A DNA stretch of 64,000 nt from Tenrec ecaudatus (Eukaryota; Chordata; Mammalia; Afrosoricida; Tenrecidae): positions 124,173,731 to 124,237,730 of the forward strand of contig NC_134535.1 of assembly GCF_050624435.1 (NCBI RefSeq), read 5' to 3'. How positions within the stretch are numbered: position 1 is the stretch's first letter; each line of letters opens with the position of its first letter. This document shows positions 48,400 through 61,793 of the stretch, piece by piece. The position numbers were made by a program, and so were the translations under genes. The notes under the pieces were generated by a model that was given only the letters and a program-made list of their open reading frames with translations, was not told where the DNA came from and did no database searches.

Positions 48400-51300
48400 C
48401 AAAGACCTTCTGGGATCCACATAGGCAAGGAGAATTTGCATGTACTCATAAACTCCAGCATCACAGCAACAGACAAGTCACCACCTGTCTGCCATTATGC
48501 ACCAAGTTGGTTTGCATGCTGCTGTGATGCTGCAATCTAGGTCACTAGGATTTCAAATACCATCCAGCTCATCCAAGGAAAACAGGTTTTGGTGGAGTTC
48601 CCAGGCTAAGAACAGACTATCAAGAAGGAATGGGCTGCCCACTTCTGAGGGATTAGCCATTGGAGAGCTTATAAGCAGCAGTGGAATATTATCAGATATA
48701 CTGAGAACCTTCTGAATAACAGCAGAACATTGTCAGATACAGTTCAGGAGGATTAGCCTTTCAGGTTAAAAGGATCTTAACAGCAGAATCACAAAGTAGA
48801 ATCAATCATAATGATATGGATAAAGATAAGCCTTCAGGATCTTCGTTTGCTGGTGAGGCACAACTTAAAATGTCATGAAGCAGTTGCAAACATCTATTAA
48901 TAATGGGAACATGGAATGTACAAAATCATGAACCTAGAAAAACTGGAAGTCTTCAAAAACTAAATGGAATGCATAATGATCAATATTAGTGATATCAAGG
49001 CATTAGTGAACTGAAGTGGACTGCTTTTGGCCATTTTGAATCAGGGAATCATATGGTTTACTATACTGGGAATGACAAATTCAAGAGGAAGGACATCACA
49101 TTCATCTTCAAAAGAATATTTCAAGCTTTATCTCTAAGTATGATGTGATTGGATCATGCCTATATGTCTATAATAATATCTATATGAAAAAATCTATATG
49201 TAATAATAATACAATAATATTGATATGCCTACAAAGAAATTCAGTTAATACAACTACTACTCAAATTTACCCACCAACCACTAAAGCTAGTGATGAAGAA
49301 AATTGAGAATTCTACTAGCTTCTTTTTTTTCCCTACTAACTTCTTTAGTATGAAATTGGTCAAACAAGCAATCAAGATGCACTGGTAATTACTGGAGACT
49401 GAAATGCAAAAGTTGTAAACAAAAAGGAAGGGACAGTAATGGAAAATATGGTCTTGGTGACAGAAATAAAGCTAGAGATCACATGACAGAATTTTGTAAG
49501 AACAATGACTTTTGCGTCAATGTCCATTAGCTATATCAGTCTGTCGTTCTCATTTCTAGTGGGATCCTAGCCTACTTTAGGCATCAGTGTCACACTAGCT
49601 TCATAGAAAGAATTCAGGAGTTTGCTGTCTTTTTCTATGCTCTGTAAGAGTTTGTGTAGGATTGGTGTCAGTTCTTCCCTGAATGCTTGGTAGAATTCTC
49701 TTGTGAAGCCATCTGACCCGGGGGATATTTTATTGCTGATCCTTTGATAACCATGTCTATTTCTTCTATTGCTATAGATCTGTTGAGGCTCTTGACGTCC
49801 ATCTGGAGGGATTGTATTTCAAAGTATTTGTACATGTTTTCCAAGGTGTTGAATTCATTGGTGTACAGGCCTTCATAGTACCATGTAATTAGCCTTTTAA
49901 TTTCATTAGGGTCTGTCGTAATGTTCCCCGTTTTGTCCCTCATCCTGGTTTATGAAATGTGACTTCTTCATTGCAACTACTTTTGTTTAGCAACATAAAT
50001 GACAACTCTAAGTAGAGAGACGGGATACACAGGAATCAAATCAACTAGAACGCCATAAGGGGAGAACGTGCTCAGCTGGAAGAATTGAAGAAAAACTTGA
50101 GGTGTTGAGTCACGATAGTAAAAGAGTCTATGGGAAAAATAATGAACATGCAGGCAGTATAAAAAACAGATGGAAGGAATATACAGAGTCACTGTACCAA
50201 AAGGAACTGATCAAGAACCAATGGTTTAGAAGGAAGAAGCGCAAGCTGCAACGGAGGCACTGGCAAAACCCAACGTTCCAGGAATTCCCAGGATACCACG
50301 TGACATGTTCCAACAAGCTCATGGAGCACTGCAAGCTTGCATGCACTTCTCTGTGCCCAGAAACCTGGAAGACAGCTAGTGATCAATGGACTAGGAAAGA
50401 ACCATATTTGTGCCCATTCCAAAAAAAAGGTGATCCAACAGAATGCAGATATTATTCATATCACATGCAAGTAAAACTTTGCTGATCATCTGACAATGGG
50501 TGCAGCAATACGCTGACAGGGTTGGTTGTCAGAGGTTCAGACTGAATTCAGAAGAGGATGTAAGGCAAGAGAAGTCATTGCTGATGTCATATGGATCTTG
50601 GCTGAAAGCGGAGAGTACCAGAAATACATTTACTTGTGTTTTATTAACTATGCCAAACCACTTGACTGTGTGGATCATAACAAACCATGCATAGCCTTGA
50701 GAAGAATGGGGATTCCAGAACATTTCATTGTGCTCCTATGGAAACTGTACATAGATCAAGAGGCCATTGTGCAAACAGAACAAGGGAATATTGCATGGTT
50801 TACAATTAGAAAAGGTGTGCATTAGGGTTGTATCCTCTCACCATACTTATTCAACCTGCATGTTGAACAAATCTTCAGAGAAACTGGATTATATGAAGAC
50901 TACAGTATCAGCCCTGAAGGAAGGCTTATTAAGAACCTGCAATATGCAGATGATACAAACTTGTTTGCTGAAAATGAGGACTTGAAGCACTTGCTGATGA
51001 AAATCAAGGACTTTTGTGGCCAGTATGGATTACAAAACAATGTAAACAAAGCAATAATCCTGACCACTAGACCAACAGGTAATATCATGATAAAAGAAGA
51101 AAAGATTGAGGTTATAAAGGGTTTTTGTCTTGCTTGGATCTATAATCAGTGCACATGGAAGCAGAATTCAAGAGATCAAATGATACATTGCATTTGGTAA
51201 ATCTGCTGCCCAAGACCTCTATAAAGTGTTGAAAAACAAGGCATTGCTTTGAGGGAAAGTAGCCCAAGCAATGGTATTTTCAATGATCTCAAATGTATGT

Positions 51301-51710
51301 GAAATGTGGACACTGAGTCAGGAAGAATCAGTGCATTTGAATTCTAATGTTGGCAAAGAATATGGAAAATAATATGAACTGCCAGAAGAACAAACCCAGC
51401 TTTCCTTGGAAGAAGTACAACAAATATGCTTCTTAGAGGCAAGAATGGCCAGACCTGGTCTCGCGTCTTTTGGACATGTTGTCAGGAGAAACCAGTCCGT
51501 GGAGAAGGATATCATGATTTGTAAAGTAGAGGGGAACCAGAAAAGTGGAAGGCCCTTGACAAGGTAAACTGACACATGTCTGCAACAATGGGTTTAAGAA
51601 CCTGTTGAACAGAAGAACCATAATGGAGAATGGTTTCTTTTGTTGTCTGTAGGGTCTCTATGGGTTGGAACTGACTTGATGGCACCCAGCCGCAGCTTCG
51701 GCATTAATCC
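48400..51710 (+). mobile_element. Near-full-length, inactive RTE LINE
   Basis: 5' UTR-like region (gccattatgcaccaagttgg, ggaaaacaggttttggtgg), an endonuclease-like start (gggaacatggaatgtacaaaatc), then RT palm readings: YLCFINYAKPLDCVDHN, GIPEHFIVLLWKLY, CILSPYLFNLHVE, NLQYADDTNLFAE. The YADD catalytic motif survives, but several stops and frameshifts and a 0.4-kb insertion (49530-49950) inactivate it. Ends ggaactgacttgatggcaccc. Confidence 0.85.
49530..49950 (-). mobile_element. Internal L1 ORF2 fragment inserted in RTE
   Basis: Minus-strand frame reads [34 protein letters not shown] and PPGQMASQE, the L1 ORF2 stretch before the RT core. There is no L1 3' end or A tail. The RTE text resumes on the far side. 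Confidence 0.8.
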
Positions 51711-52019
51711 ACTTTCCAATGCACTGATAGCAAGGCATTCACCTCCTCAATCAATGGTCAGAGGGGATCCCCTGGAGGCTTGATCCACATGGGGACACTA
51801 CAGATGGACTTGGGGCTTTCACTGCTCTCAATAGCCTTCTGCAAATTACGTGTTCAGAATTTAAGCTGAATACAGCTCCTTTCTTTGTTCTTGGATTTTA
51901 TTATTTACAATCCTTGGCTCATAGAGGCTAGTGTGCTTCTTCCATGTGGTCTTAATTTACACCTCACTTGAATGGCTGCTTGTTTTAAGACAAGCCTTTA
52001 AGACCCAAACACTATTTTT

Positions 52020-54215
52020 AAAAAACATTTTATTAGGGACTCATACAATTCTTATCACAATCCATACATACATCAATTGTGTAAAGCATATCTGTACATT
52101 CTTTGCCCTCATAATTTTCAAAGCACTTGCTCTCCACTTAAGCCCTTTGCATCAGGTCTTCTTTTTTTTACCCTCCTTCCCCACACCCCCGTCCCTCTTG
52201 AGCCCTTGATAATTTATAAATTATTCTTTTGTCATATCTTGCTCTGTCTGACGTCTCCCTTCACCCCCTTTTCTGTTGTCCATCCCCCAGGGAGGAGGTC
52301 ACATGTAGATCCTTGTAATTGGTTCCCCCTTTCCAACCCACTCTCCTTCTACCCTCCCGTATCGCCACTCACCCCGCTGGTCCTGAAGGTATCATCCTCC
52401 CTGGATTCCCTGTGGCTCCAGCTTCTATCTGCACCATTGTACATCCTCTGCTCCATCCAGACTTGCAAGGTAGAATTCGGATCATGGTAGTGGGGGGGGG
52501 GGGGCGGAGGGAAGGAAGCATTTAGGAACTGGAGGAAAGCTGTATTCTTCATTGGTGCTACATCACACCCTGATTGACTCATCTCCTTCCCTAGACCCCT
52601 CTGCAAGGGGATCTCCAGTGGCTGACAAATGGGCTTTGGGTCTCCACTCTGCAATTCCCCCTTTATTCACTATGGTAAGATTTTTTTTGTTCTGATGATG
52701 CCTTATACCTGATCCTTTTGACACCTCGTGATCGCACAGGCTGGTGTACTTCTTCCATGGGGGCTTTTTTTGCTTCTGAACTAGATGGCTGCTTGTTTAC
52801 CTTCAAGCCTTTAAGACCCCAGACACTATCTCTTTCGATAGCCGGGCACCATCAGCTTTCTTTGCCACATTTGCTATGCACCCGTTTGTCCTCAGCGCTC
52901 ATATCATGGAGGTGTGCACCCAATGATATGATTTTTTGTTCTTTGATCCCTGATAACTGATCCCTTCAGAACCACGTGATCACACATGCTGGTGTGTTCT
53001 TCCTTGTGGGCTTTGTTGCCTATGAGCTAGATGGCCACTTGTTTATCTTCAAGCCTTTAGGACCCCAGATGCTTTATCTTTTGTTTAGCCGGGCACCATC
53101 AGCTTTCTTCACCACATTTGATTGTTCACCTGCTTTGGCTTCAGAGGTTGTGTCGGGATGGTGAGCATCATGGAATGTCAATTTAATAAAAGAAACTATT
53201 CTTGCATTGAGGGAGTACTTGAGTAGAGGTCCAATGTCCTTCCGCCACCTTAATGCTAAATCTATAAATATAGGCATATAGATCTAATTTTCCCATACTC
53301 ATATATATATTTGCATATGTACATGTCTTTGTCTAGACCTCTTTAAATGTCCTTTGCCTCCCAGCTCTTTCCTCTATTTCTATTGACTTTCCTCCTGTCC
53401 CACTATCATGCTCCATCCCCACCTGGGTTTCAGCTATACCTCTTCATTACATTACCCTTGATAATGCCCTACCAGGCCTGCCACACCCACCTCACCACCG
53501 ATTTGGATCACTTGTTGTTCCCTTGTCCCTGGGTTTGTTAACCCCACTTCCTTACCCCCCACTTCCCCCTATCCCATGTGCCCCGGGAACTGTTGGTCCT
53601 GTTGTTTTTCCTCCAGATAGTTCGCCCAGCCTATCTTATTTAGAGACAGACCTGCGGAGATAATAACATACACAAAAACAAGACAGAGCAAACCAAGCAA
53701 CAATATACAACAAAAAACCACTGACAAAGAACAGAACAAAACACAAGAAAGAAAAGCTTGTAGTTAGTTCAAGGATTGTTTGTTGGTCTTTAGGAGTGTT
53801 TTCCAGTCCAGTCTGTTGAGACATCACATCCTGGCCCCAAAGTCCACTTTCAGCATTCCCTGGGGACCTTGCTGCTCCATTACCTTGCTGTTCCGCTGCA
53901 CTCCCCCAGTGCTTTGCCTCAGTGTGGTGAGATCAGGTCAGGCACAATTTCTACAGTGTCTCCGGTGCTGTCCCCTGCAGGACCATGGGTCAGTGAGGGT
54001 TGTCATGTCTCAAAGTGGGACTGGCCATGTGGTCCTCTCTGTGGACTGGCTGCTCTAATTTGGGGTCATCATCCTCAGGGCCTGGTGGGCCAGGATGTGC
54101 TCCACTCTTTCCTACTCCCCCATCTGCTCCCGTGTGCTCCAATCAGATATGTCCTTCTCCCGGAGCTGCAGATACAATGTCATCCTTTGAAATAAATTCT
54201 TCTGGGGGGACCCAG
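52020..54215 (-). mobile_element. L1 3' region, about 2.2 kb
   Basis: Reverse complement of the 32975-35215 type of element. The 3' end is at 52020 (acattttattagggactc). Contains two tandem-like copies of the gccgggcaccatcagctttctt block (52841, 53088), and extends to the gttttccagtccagtctg and catgtggtcctctctgtgg blocks. Confidence 0.85.
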
Positions 54216-54559
54216 ACACTATTCTTGCTGACAGCTGGGCCCCACCTGATTTCTTCCTCTCACTTTGCCATTGTACCCATAGCTTCAGGGATCTCTTCAT
54301 GAGGGCAAGTATTGAGTAGGTCACATCATAAGAATTAATTGTTCTGAGGTTAGGACTTTGATTTAGTGCAAGCTCAAAATAGCTTATCCATTTTTCTTTT
54401 CTACTCTGTGATTCTCAGTAAGAAGATATGAAGAAATGAATCAAACAAAGACTAAAGTAATCTAACATTCTATCCATCTTTCCATTACTTCTACATTGAT
54501 TTCCTCCCTCCTCCCCCACGCTTTAAATGTGCCTTTTCTATTCAGTGTTCTGGTTGGGT
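54216..54559. other. Intergenic, nothing assigned
   Basis: Short stretch before the RPL26 retrocopy; no feature recognised. Confidence 0.35.
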
Positions 54560-54572
54560 AAAAATTTTATGA

Positions 54573-55107
<535 letters not shown>

Positions 55108-55229
55108 AAAAATTTTATGACTAGTGACTTTCACTTAATATTTTTCTCACAGTTAACTTCACATACGATTTAGGGAAGACTCCATCATTAATCCCAAATG
55201 ATTTATTTATAAGGGAACCATGACACGAT

Positions 55230-55365
55230 GCTATATTGCAGGGGTTTTCTATCTCTAGTGTGTGTTGGAATCAACTGGAAAGCTTGTTAAAGATACATAT
55301 TCCTGGTGATGTTGATGCTGCTTGCTGATCCAAGAGTCATACTTCGAGAACCATCCATGGAAGTC
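55230..55365 (+). repeat. MER5A-like hAT MITE
   Basis: ttggaatcaactggaaagcttgttaaagatacatattcctgg followed by gatgttgatgctgctt fits MER5A with an internal deletion. Confidence 0.55.
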
Positions 55366-55938
55366 AGGCACTAAAAGCAGTTAGAAAAACATCCTGGGAT
55401 TTAGAGTGTAGTTCTGAAGGAAGGGAGGAGTGTCCAGTGTGTATGAGTGATCCATCCTTCTTGGTCCTCTGGGGAGAATTATTGGAGGTAATAAAAATAC
55501 CAAAGTCAGCTCCTCCCCTGCCTTTGCCCCACAAGAAGCCAAAGTAAGTAAATAAATAAATAAAATAAACCAAAATAAAGAGGACATACGACTCTCTCTC
55601 TCTTTTCATCCCTTGTCTCTTCCAGTCTGTGCCTCTAGGGAATTTTCATGGCTTAGAATCAGCAACTATGGCTTGGATCTCTGCTCCCAGGAGCAACACA
55701 AAAACAGTAACCTGTGGAGTGGAAGTAGGTGCCACCATAATGAGGTCTCTGTAGAATGACTCCAGATGAGGAAGGAGAGTGGCCCAGAAAGTGTGATTAA
55801 TGGTTCATCATTCCTTTTAAAATATTCCCATATACACAGGGACACATCCATAAAATAGTGAGTAATTAATTGAATCTGCATCCTGGCGTAGCTAGATGGC
55901 ATGCAAAGGAATTCATATTTGTACTGATCTGGATAGAC
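55366..55938. other. Intergenic, nothing assigned
   Basis: Contains a short (AAAT)n run at about 55547-55567. No gene recognised. Confidence 0.4.
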
Positions 55939-56055
55939 CTTCTGTGGTATACAATCAGATTATATATGCTGCGAGGGCAGAGGACTACATCCATTTATTG
56001 TATCCCCTATGTTTAGCTTAGTACCTGGCACCCATGGGGTTGTCAGTGGAATATA
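55939..56055 (+). repeat. L2-like LINE 3' fragment
   Basis: gagggcagaggactacatcc, ttgtatcccctatgtttagc, gtacctggcaccc, as in L2 3' ends. Confidence 0.5.
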
Positions 56056-57285
56056 TGTTGTATAACATATATACTCATGTATAAGCTGAGTTTTTTGGCA
56101 CAAAAAATGTGCTGAAAAACTGGGTTTTGTCTTATACACGGGTCAGTGGTACCGCTGCCCGCCTCCACCAAAGTAACAGGAGGAGCATCCATTATGTCGC
56201 AGGTGATTGCCATTTCTCCGCTGTTCATTCAAAGCTCCGCTGACACTGCAGGGCTTTGAATGTTTGTTTACTCACATCTGACCAATCAGAGCTGGCCTAT
56301 GACGTGGATGGCTCCAATTCACCGAAGCACCTGTAGTGATTCACTTGCGCTGGCAGCTGAACTGGTAAGGATGTGTCTGTAGCTGTGCGCTGTCTCTCCC
56401 CTCTGGTCTCTGTGTTAATTCACATCCTGCAACCCCCGCCCGCGGGAACTTCCCTCCCTCCTCCAGGCTAACATTGTGTGTGTGTGTGTGGGGGGGCATT
56501 ATCATGAAAGTTCTTTTTCTTTTTTGAAAGTTCTTTTTCAAAGTCTTGTTTTTTTTATCCTATTAGAAATGGATACTCTTGAACCAAAACAAAACGCCAG
56601 TCATATGAGGCTGGTTTCAAAATGAAGGTTGTGTCAACAGCAGAAGAGAGCAATAACAGTATTGCAAGTAGGGAATTCAGTGTTGACGAAAAGCAAGTGA
56701 GGGAGTGGCGGAAAATGAAGACTAACTTGGAACAGATTCCAAAAGCTAAAAAGCTAATCATGGTTTAACGTCTTTTTATGGGGCTCTAGAGAGTGAATTG
56801 CATAAATGGGTTATGGAGTGTCGTCAAAATGGTTACTGCATAACGCATGGGAATCCATATATGTGCTCTACAAATGGCTAAGGATGACAAATATAAAGCA
56901 CCAGGCATTGAAAAATTTGCTGCATCAGCAGGATGATGTACTGCTTCATGAATAGGTTTGGCCTACTATGTTTGAGACAAAGAACAAAAAAATTTCCCAG
57001 AAATTGCCACAAGACCTTGAAGAAAAAATTATGTCATTCCAGTCATTTATTATAAAGCAAAGAAGGATTTATATTTACGACCTGGCAGATATTGGGAATA
57101 TGGATGAAACTGCCATGACTTTTGATCTTCCAAGCAAAAGAGGCTGTGGCAAATTTAGGAGAAAAAACCATTTTTCTCAAAACCACAGGAAATGAAAAAA
57201 ACCCAACATTTAACAGTTATTCTATCATGTTTGGCTAATGGAACTAAGTTGCATCACTATTTTTAAAAGAAAGACCTTGCCTAAA

Positions 57286-59295
57286 GGGAACGAAGTGGCA
57301 AGGTCCCCAGGGAATGCTGAAAGTGGACTTTGGGGCCAGGGCGTGGTGCCCAACAGACTGGACAGGAAAACACTCCTAAGGGCCAACAAAAGATCCTTGA
57401 ACTAACTACAAGCTTTTCTTTCATGAAGTGTTTTGTTTTGTTCTTAGTCAGTGGTTTATTTTTGTTGTCTGGTTGTATACTGTTGCTTTGTTTTCCTCTG
57501 TCTTGTTTTTGTGCATGTTAGTGTCTCCACAGGTCTGTCTGAATAGGACAGGCTGGATGAACTATCGGGAGGAAAAACAATGGGACCGACAGTTCCGGGG
57601 GGACTTGAGGGAGGGAGATAGGGGGGTAAGGAAGTGGTGTTAACAAACACAGGGACAAGGGAACAACATGGGACCCAAAATGGTAGTGAGGGGGGAGTGA
57701 TAGGCCTGGTGGGGAATGATCAAGGGTAAGGTTGCGTAGAGAAGAGGTATGGCTGTAGCCCAGGTGGGGACAGAGCATGGTAGTGGGGCAGGAGGAAAGT
57801 CAAGGGAGATGGAGGAAAGAGTTAGGAGTCAAAGGGCATTTATGGAGGTCTAGACAAAGACATGTACATGCAAATATATATAAGAGGATGGGGAAATAGA
57901 TCTATGTGTCTATATTTATAGGTTTAGTATTAAGGTGGTAGAAGGACCTTGGGCCTCTACTCAAGCACTCCCTCAATGCATGAATACTTTCTTTTATTAA
58001 ATTGGCACTCTATGATACTCACTCTCCCGACACAACGGCTGAAGCCAAAGCGGGTGAACAAGTAAATGTGATGAAGAAAGCTGATGGTGCCCGGCTATCA
58101 AAAAAGATAGTGTCTGGGATCTTAAAGGCTTGAAGATAAACAAGCAGCCATCTAGCTCAGAATCAACAAAGCCCACATGGAAGAACACACCAGCCTGTGT
58201 GATCGCGTGGTCCCAAAGGGATCAGTTATCAGGCATCAAAGAACAAAATATCATATTATTGGCTGCACACCTCCATGATACGATCGCCGAAGACAAACGG
58301 GTGTATAAGCAAATGTGGCGAAGAAAGCTGATGGTGTCCGGCTATCGAAAGAGATAGTGTCTGGGGTCTTAAAGGCTTGAAGGTGAACAAGTGGCCATCT
58401 AGTTCAGAAGCAATAAAGCCCACATGGAAGAAGCACACCAGCCTGTGCGATCACGAGGTGCCAAAGGGACCAGGTATAAGGCATCATGCAAAAAAAAAAA
58501 AGAATATATATATATATTTCCATTATATATTCCATTGTGAATGAAGGGGGAAGTGCAGACTGGAGACCCAAGGCCCATTTGTCGGCCACTGGAGATCCCC
58601 TCATAGAGGGGTTTAGGAGAGGAGATGGGTCAGTCAGGGTGCGATGTAGTACCGATGAAGAACACAGCTTTCCCCCAGATCCTGGATGCTTCCTCCCCCG
58701 AACTACCATGATCCGAATTCTACCTTGTAGGACTGGATAGGGTAGAGGTTTTATACTGGTTCATATGGGAGCTGGAGGCACAGGGAATCCAGGGTGGACG
58801 ATACCTTCAGGACCAGGGGTGTGAGGGGCGATACTGGGAGAGTGGAGGGTGAGTGGATTGGAAAGGGGGAACTGATTACAAGGATCCACATGTGACCTCC
58901 TCCCTGGGAGATGGACGGCAGAGAAGGGGGAGAAGGGAGATGCCGGATAGGACAAGATATGACAAAATAACAATCTATAAATTATCAAGGGCTCATGAGG
59001 GAGGGGGGAGTGGGGAGGGAGGGAAAAAAAAGAGGACCTGATGCAGAGGGCTTAAGTGGAGAACAAATGCTTTGAAAATGATTAAGGCAAAGAATGTACG
59101 TATGTTCTTTATACAATTGATGTATGTATATGTATGGATTGTGATGAGTTGTATGAGCCCCTAATAAAATGTAAAAATAAAAAAGAAAATGATTAGGGCA
59201 AAGAATGTGCAGATGTGCTTTATACAATTGATGTATGTATAAGTATGGACTGTGATGAGTTGTATGAGCCCCTAATAAAATGTTTAAAAAAAAAA
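57286..59295 (+). mobile_element. L1 3' region inserted in the Tigger transposase
   Basis: About 2 kb. Perfect 21-bp target-site duplication (aaaagaaagacc... at 57265-57285 and 59296-59316). Contains two consecutive copies of the gatggtgcccggctatca block and a duplicated final tail (59090-59165 and 59190-59290), ending in poly(A). Confidence 0.92.
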
Positions 59296-59319
59296 AAAAG
59301 AAAGACCTTGCCTAAAAAG

Positions 59320-59934
59320 ATCAATTTCCCACCAAGAATTACTGTCCGTGCACATGTTAAAGGCTGGATGGATGAAGACGGAACAAAAAAATGGCTGGAA
59401 GAAATTTGGAACCGACGACCAGGAGCAGCCTTAAAGAAAAAGCCATCATTACTTGTTTGGGATATGTTCAGAGCCCACCTATCAGATGACATAAAAAAAT
59501 TGGCAAAATCTAGTAAAGTTACTTTAGCCGTTATTCCAGGTGGGCTTACATCTGCACTGCAGCGTCTGGATGTATCTTTGAATAAGCTTTTTAAAGACCG
59601 TGTGTGAAGGATGTGGCATGAATGGATGTCATCTGGTCAAGCCCAACTAACAAAAGGAGGAAATCTCATGAAGCCTGACATACAGTTAATAGCAAAGTGG
59701 GTTCGATATGCATGGGAAGACATTCCAGAAGACATGGTGCGACGTGCCTTCCAGAAATGTAGTATTAGTAATGCTATGGATGGCAGTGAAGACTGCACTT
59801 TGTATGAAAATGACAGCAGTGATGGTGATGACGGCGATCTCAGTGAGGACAGCGTCTATGATGACCTAACACCAGCTGAAGCTCTGTATTGGGATACAGA
59901 TGATGATGAGGAATCCAGTTTTGAAGGATTTTAA
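59320..59934 (+). pseudogene. Tigger-like transposase, C-terminal part
   Basis: Reads RITVRAHVKGWMDEDGTKKW, LLVWDMFRAHLSDDIKKLAK, VIPGGLTSALQRLDVSLNKL, then one TGA (59605-59607), then RMWHEWMSSGQAQL to an acidic C-terminus DTDDDEESSFEGF ending at 59934. Second and third catalytic Asp are present. The N-terminal part lies before the L1 insertion and is more damaged. Could be mistaken for a domesticated gene, but the lesions make that unlikely. Confidence 0.85.
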
Positions 59935-60300
59935 CTCTTTACATTTTAGCTTGGTTGCTGACTGAGCTCAGGGAATAGTACTCTTAAGGTATCATTGTTG
60001 ATAACTTATTCTTTTTGTTAAACCTATTTTCCACTTACTGTGCTGGCTTACTAATTTTAAATGACTTGTTGTCCTTTTATTTATGTTTTTTTATTTAAAA
60101 TAAATATTTAAATACATTACCCCATAGATGTCTCAACTTTTAGTAATTTTATTTTCATTTGTTTTGATTATTGAAACTCACCAATAGCTTCTGCATTTTC
60201 CACCCTAGGCTTATACTCAAGTCAATCAGTTTTTCTGGTTTCCCAGGTAATAATTAGGTACTTTGACTTATACTGGGGTTGGCTTATATTTGAGTATATG

Positions 60301-60343
60301 CGTTGTGTGTGCGTGCGTGTGTGTGTGTATAGAGAGAGAGAGA
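60301..60343. repeat. (GT)n/(GA)n microsatellite
   Basis: gtgtgtgcgtgcgtgtgtgtgtgt followed by agagagagagag, immediately outside the transposon end. Confidence 0.85.
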
Positions 60344-60344
60344 C

Positions 60345-60480
60345 CAAGGACTTCAAAAAATGTGGAAAATTAGAAAGCAAAGATAATGGAATTTTACTGT
60401 GAGCTTTCTGAAGCCCCTTCAGAGAGAGACAGATAAATACAGAGATAGATAGATGTGAGAGGCTTCAAAAAGATCCCATT
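60345..60480. repeat. MITE-like inverted repeat
   Basis: ggacttcaaaaaatgtggaaaatt and gtgagctttctgaagcccc form a diverged inverted repeat; a further gaggcttcaaaaag follows at 60458. Possibly a short mariner derivative. Confidence 0.4.
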
Positions 60481-61189
60481 ACCTTTTCATTCCATGTTCC
60501 CACCAACCTTCTGATATCCTCTCATATGTATTTTGATCTGTTGAGAATATCACTTAAGACAGCTCTTAGGTAGACCCACGGGAATTTATTTTTACAGTTG
60601 AAATAATCCCCCATCGCCACACCAATTATACACTAGTTTCCACACACAACAAACACAGCATCCCTTCATAGTTAGATATGGAAGACTTTGTGAGTGTCTG
60701 ATTGGTGTAGACATAAGAGAAAACCAGTACATCTAATTTTGGTTTATACAAATCAATTCCTTAGTTTTTAAAAAAGCTTATTTTCATATTCATAGTCTAC
60801 AGAGAGGTTATTTGAAAATGAACACTAAAGAATTATGAAGTCCAGAGTCTTGAGATAGCATAGGTGTATTCTTTTGTTTCTACTCTTGACTCTTATGTTG
60901 TTCGCTGCTGTGGAGAAGAGGATTTTCATCGACTGAATTTTGGAAGTGGGTCACCAGACTTTCTTCTGAGTCCGTCTGAGTCAGGAAGCACCACTGAAAT
61001 CCATTCATAGCAATTCACAAGCCTCCTCTGACAAGTGGCCACTGTGATGAGGTGCATTGGTTGGGAGTTGAACTATGGCTTTTCACATGGAAGGTGAGGC
61101 TGTTACCATGGTTCCACTAATGTCCATTTATTAATAACTTAAAAAAAGAGACGACTCAGTGGCTTATTTTTCAAAAGCAAATCACTAGC
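60481..61189. other. Intergenic, nothing assigned
   Basis: Non-coding, no clear repeat. The piece at 60960-61130 may be a very old AfroSINE. Confidence 0.35.
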
Positions 61190-61275
61190 CTTTTCTTCCA
61201 AGGAGCCTTTAGATGAATGGCTGGCCTTTGGGTAGCAGCCCAGGACTTAACCATTCACACCACTTGGGGATTCTT
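61190..61275 (-). repeat. AfroSINE-type SINE fragment
   Basis: Antisense tRNA-like part: ggtagcagcccaggacttaacc, caccacttggggattc. Confidence 0.6.
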
Positions 61276-61280
61276 TATTA

Positions 61281-61337
61281 GTGATGTGTGTGTGTATGTG
61301 TTTGTGTGTGTGTGCGTGCGCACACACTCGCACACAC
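61281..61337. repeat. (TG)n/(CA)n microsatellite
   Basis: Alternating TG with interruptions, turning into gcgcacacac, so it also forms a small inverted repeat. Confidence 0.9.
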
Positions 61338-61470
61338 TTGAGTCTTAGGTGTTGTTGGGTCACTTCTGACTCAGTGATCCCAAGTGACAGCCCCGCAGAG
61401 CTCTGTCAAGTATAATCTTCACAGAAGCCAATTGTCAGGTTTCCTCCCATTTGGTTGGCTGCCAAGCACC
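61338..61470 (-). repeat. AfroSINE-type SINE, diverged
   Basis: Antisense: gttgggtcacttctgactcagtgatcc, cagccccgcagagctctg. Confidence 0.5.
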
Positions 61471-61525
61471 ACCTGTCTTCAAATGTTGGATTCCCATCCT
61501 CTACCCACCCTCCCTTCTCTCTCTC

Positions 61526-61605
61526 CACTCACTGAAGTGGCCGTGAGCCCAACTGTTCACGGCAGCACTCACTGAAGTGGCCGTGAGCCCAACTGTTCAT
61601 GGCAG
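61526..61605. repeat. 40-bp tandem duplication
   Basis: Two adjacent copies starting cactcactgaagtggccgtg at 61526 and 61566, differing at one base. Confidence 0.95.
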
Positions 61606-61793
61606 AGAAGCGTGACATACTTCCTCAGTTAAGCATTAGGGTTATGGTTAGGATGTCCCAATTCTTACCAATTAATTACACTTACTCAGAGTAAGAACAA
61701 TTATGAGTGAATATGAGGGACTTTTTCCATGTCTGCTGTCAATTTGGATCGAACTGGGGTTAAAATAAACTCCAGATCCAGGTGCCCCCTCCA

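Larger units (their letters stand above)
56070..60297 (+). mobile_element. pogo/Tigger-like DNA transposon, full length, interrupted by L1
   Basis: Terminal inverted repeats TATACTCATGTATAAGC (left) and TATACTCAAATATAAGC (right, reverse complement). TA precedes the left end; TG (mutated TA) follows the right end. The transposase has an N-terminal helix-turn-helix region (YEAGFKMKVVSTAEESNN, DEKQVREWRK) and a DDE-type core with the three acidic residues visible: GNMDET, LLVWDMFRAH and LQRLDVSLNK. The N-terminal half has several stops and frameshifts; the C-terminal half has a single in-frame TGA at 59605-59607 (looks like CGA to TGA). Without the 2-kb L1 (57286-59295) it would be about 2.2 kb. 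Inactive. Confidence 0.88.

Noticed and set aside
59215-59934. Domesticated transposase gene
   Set aside because: In-frame TGA, disrupted N-terminal half and an L1 inserted in the coding region leave no plausible functional gene.
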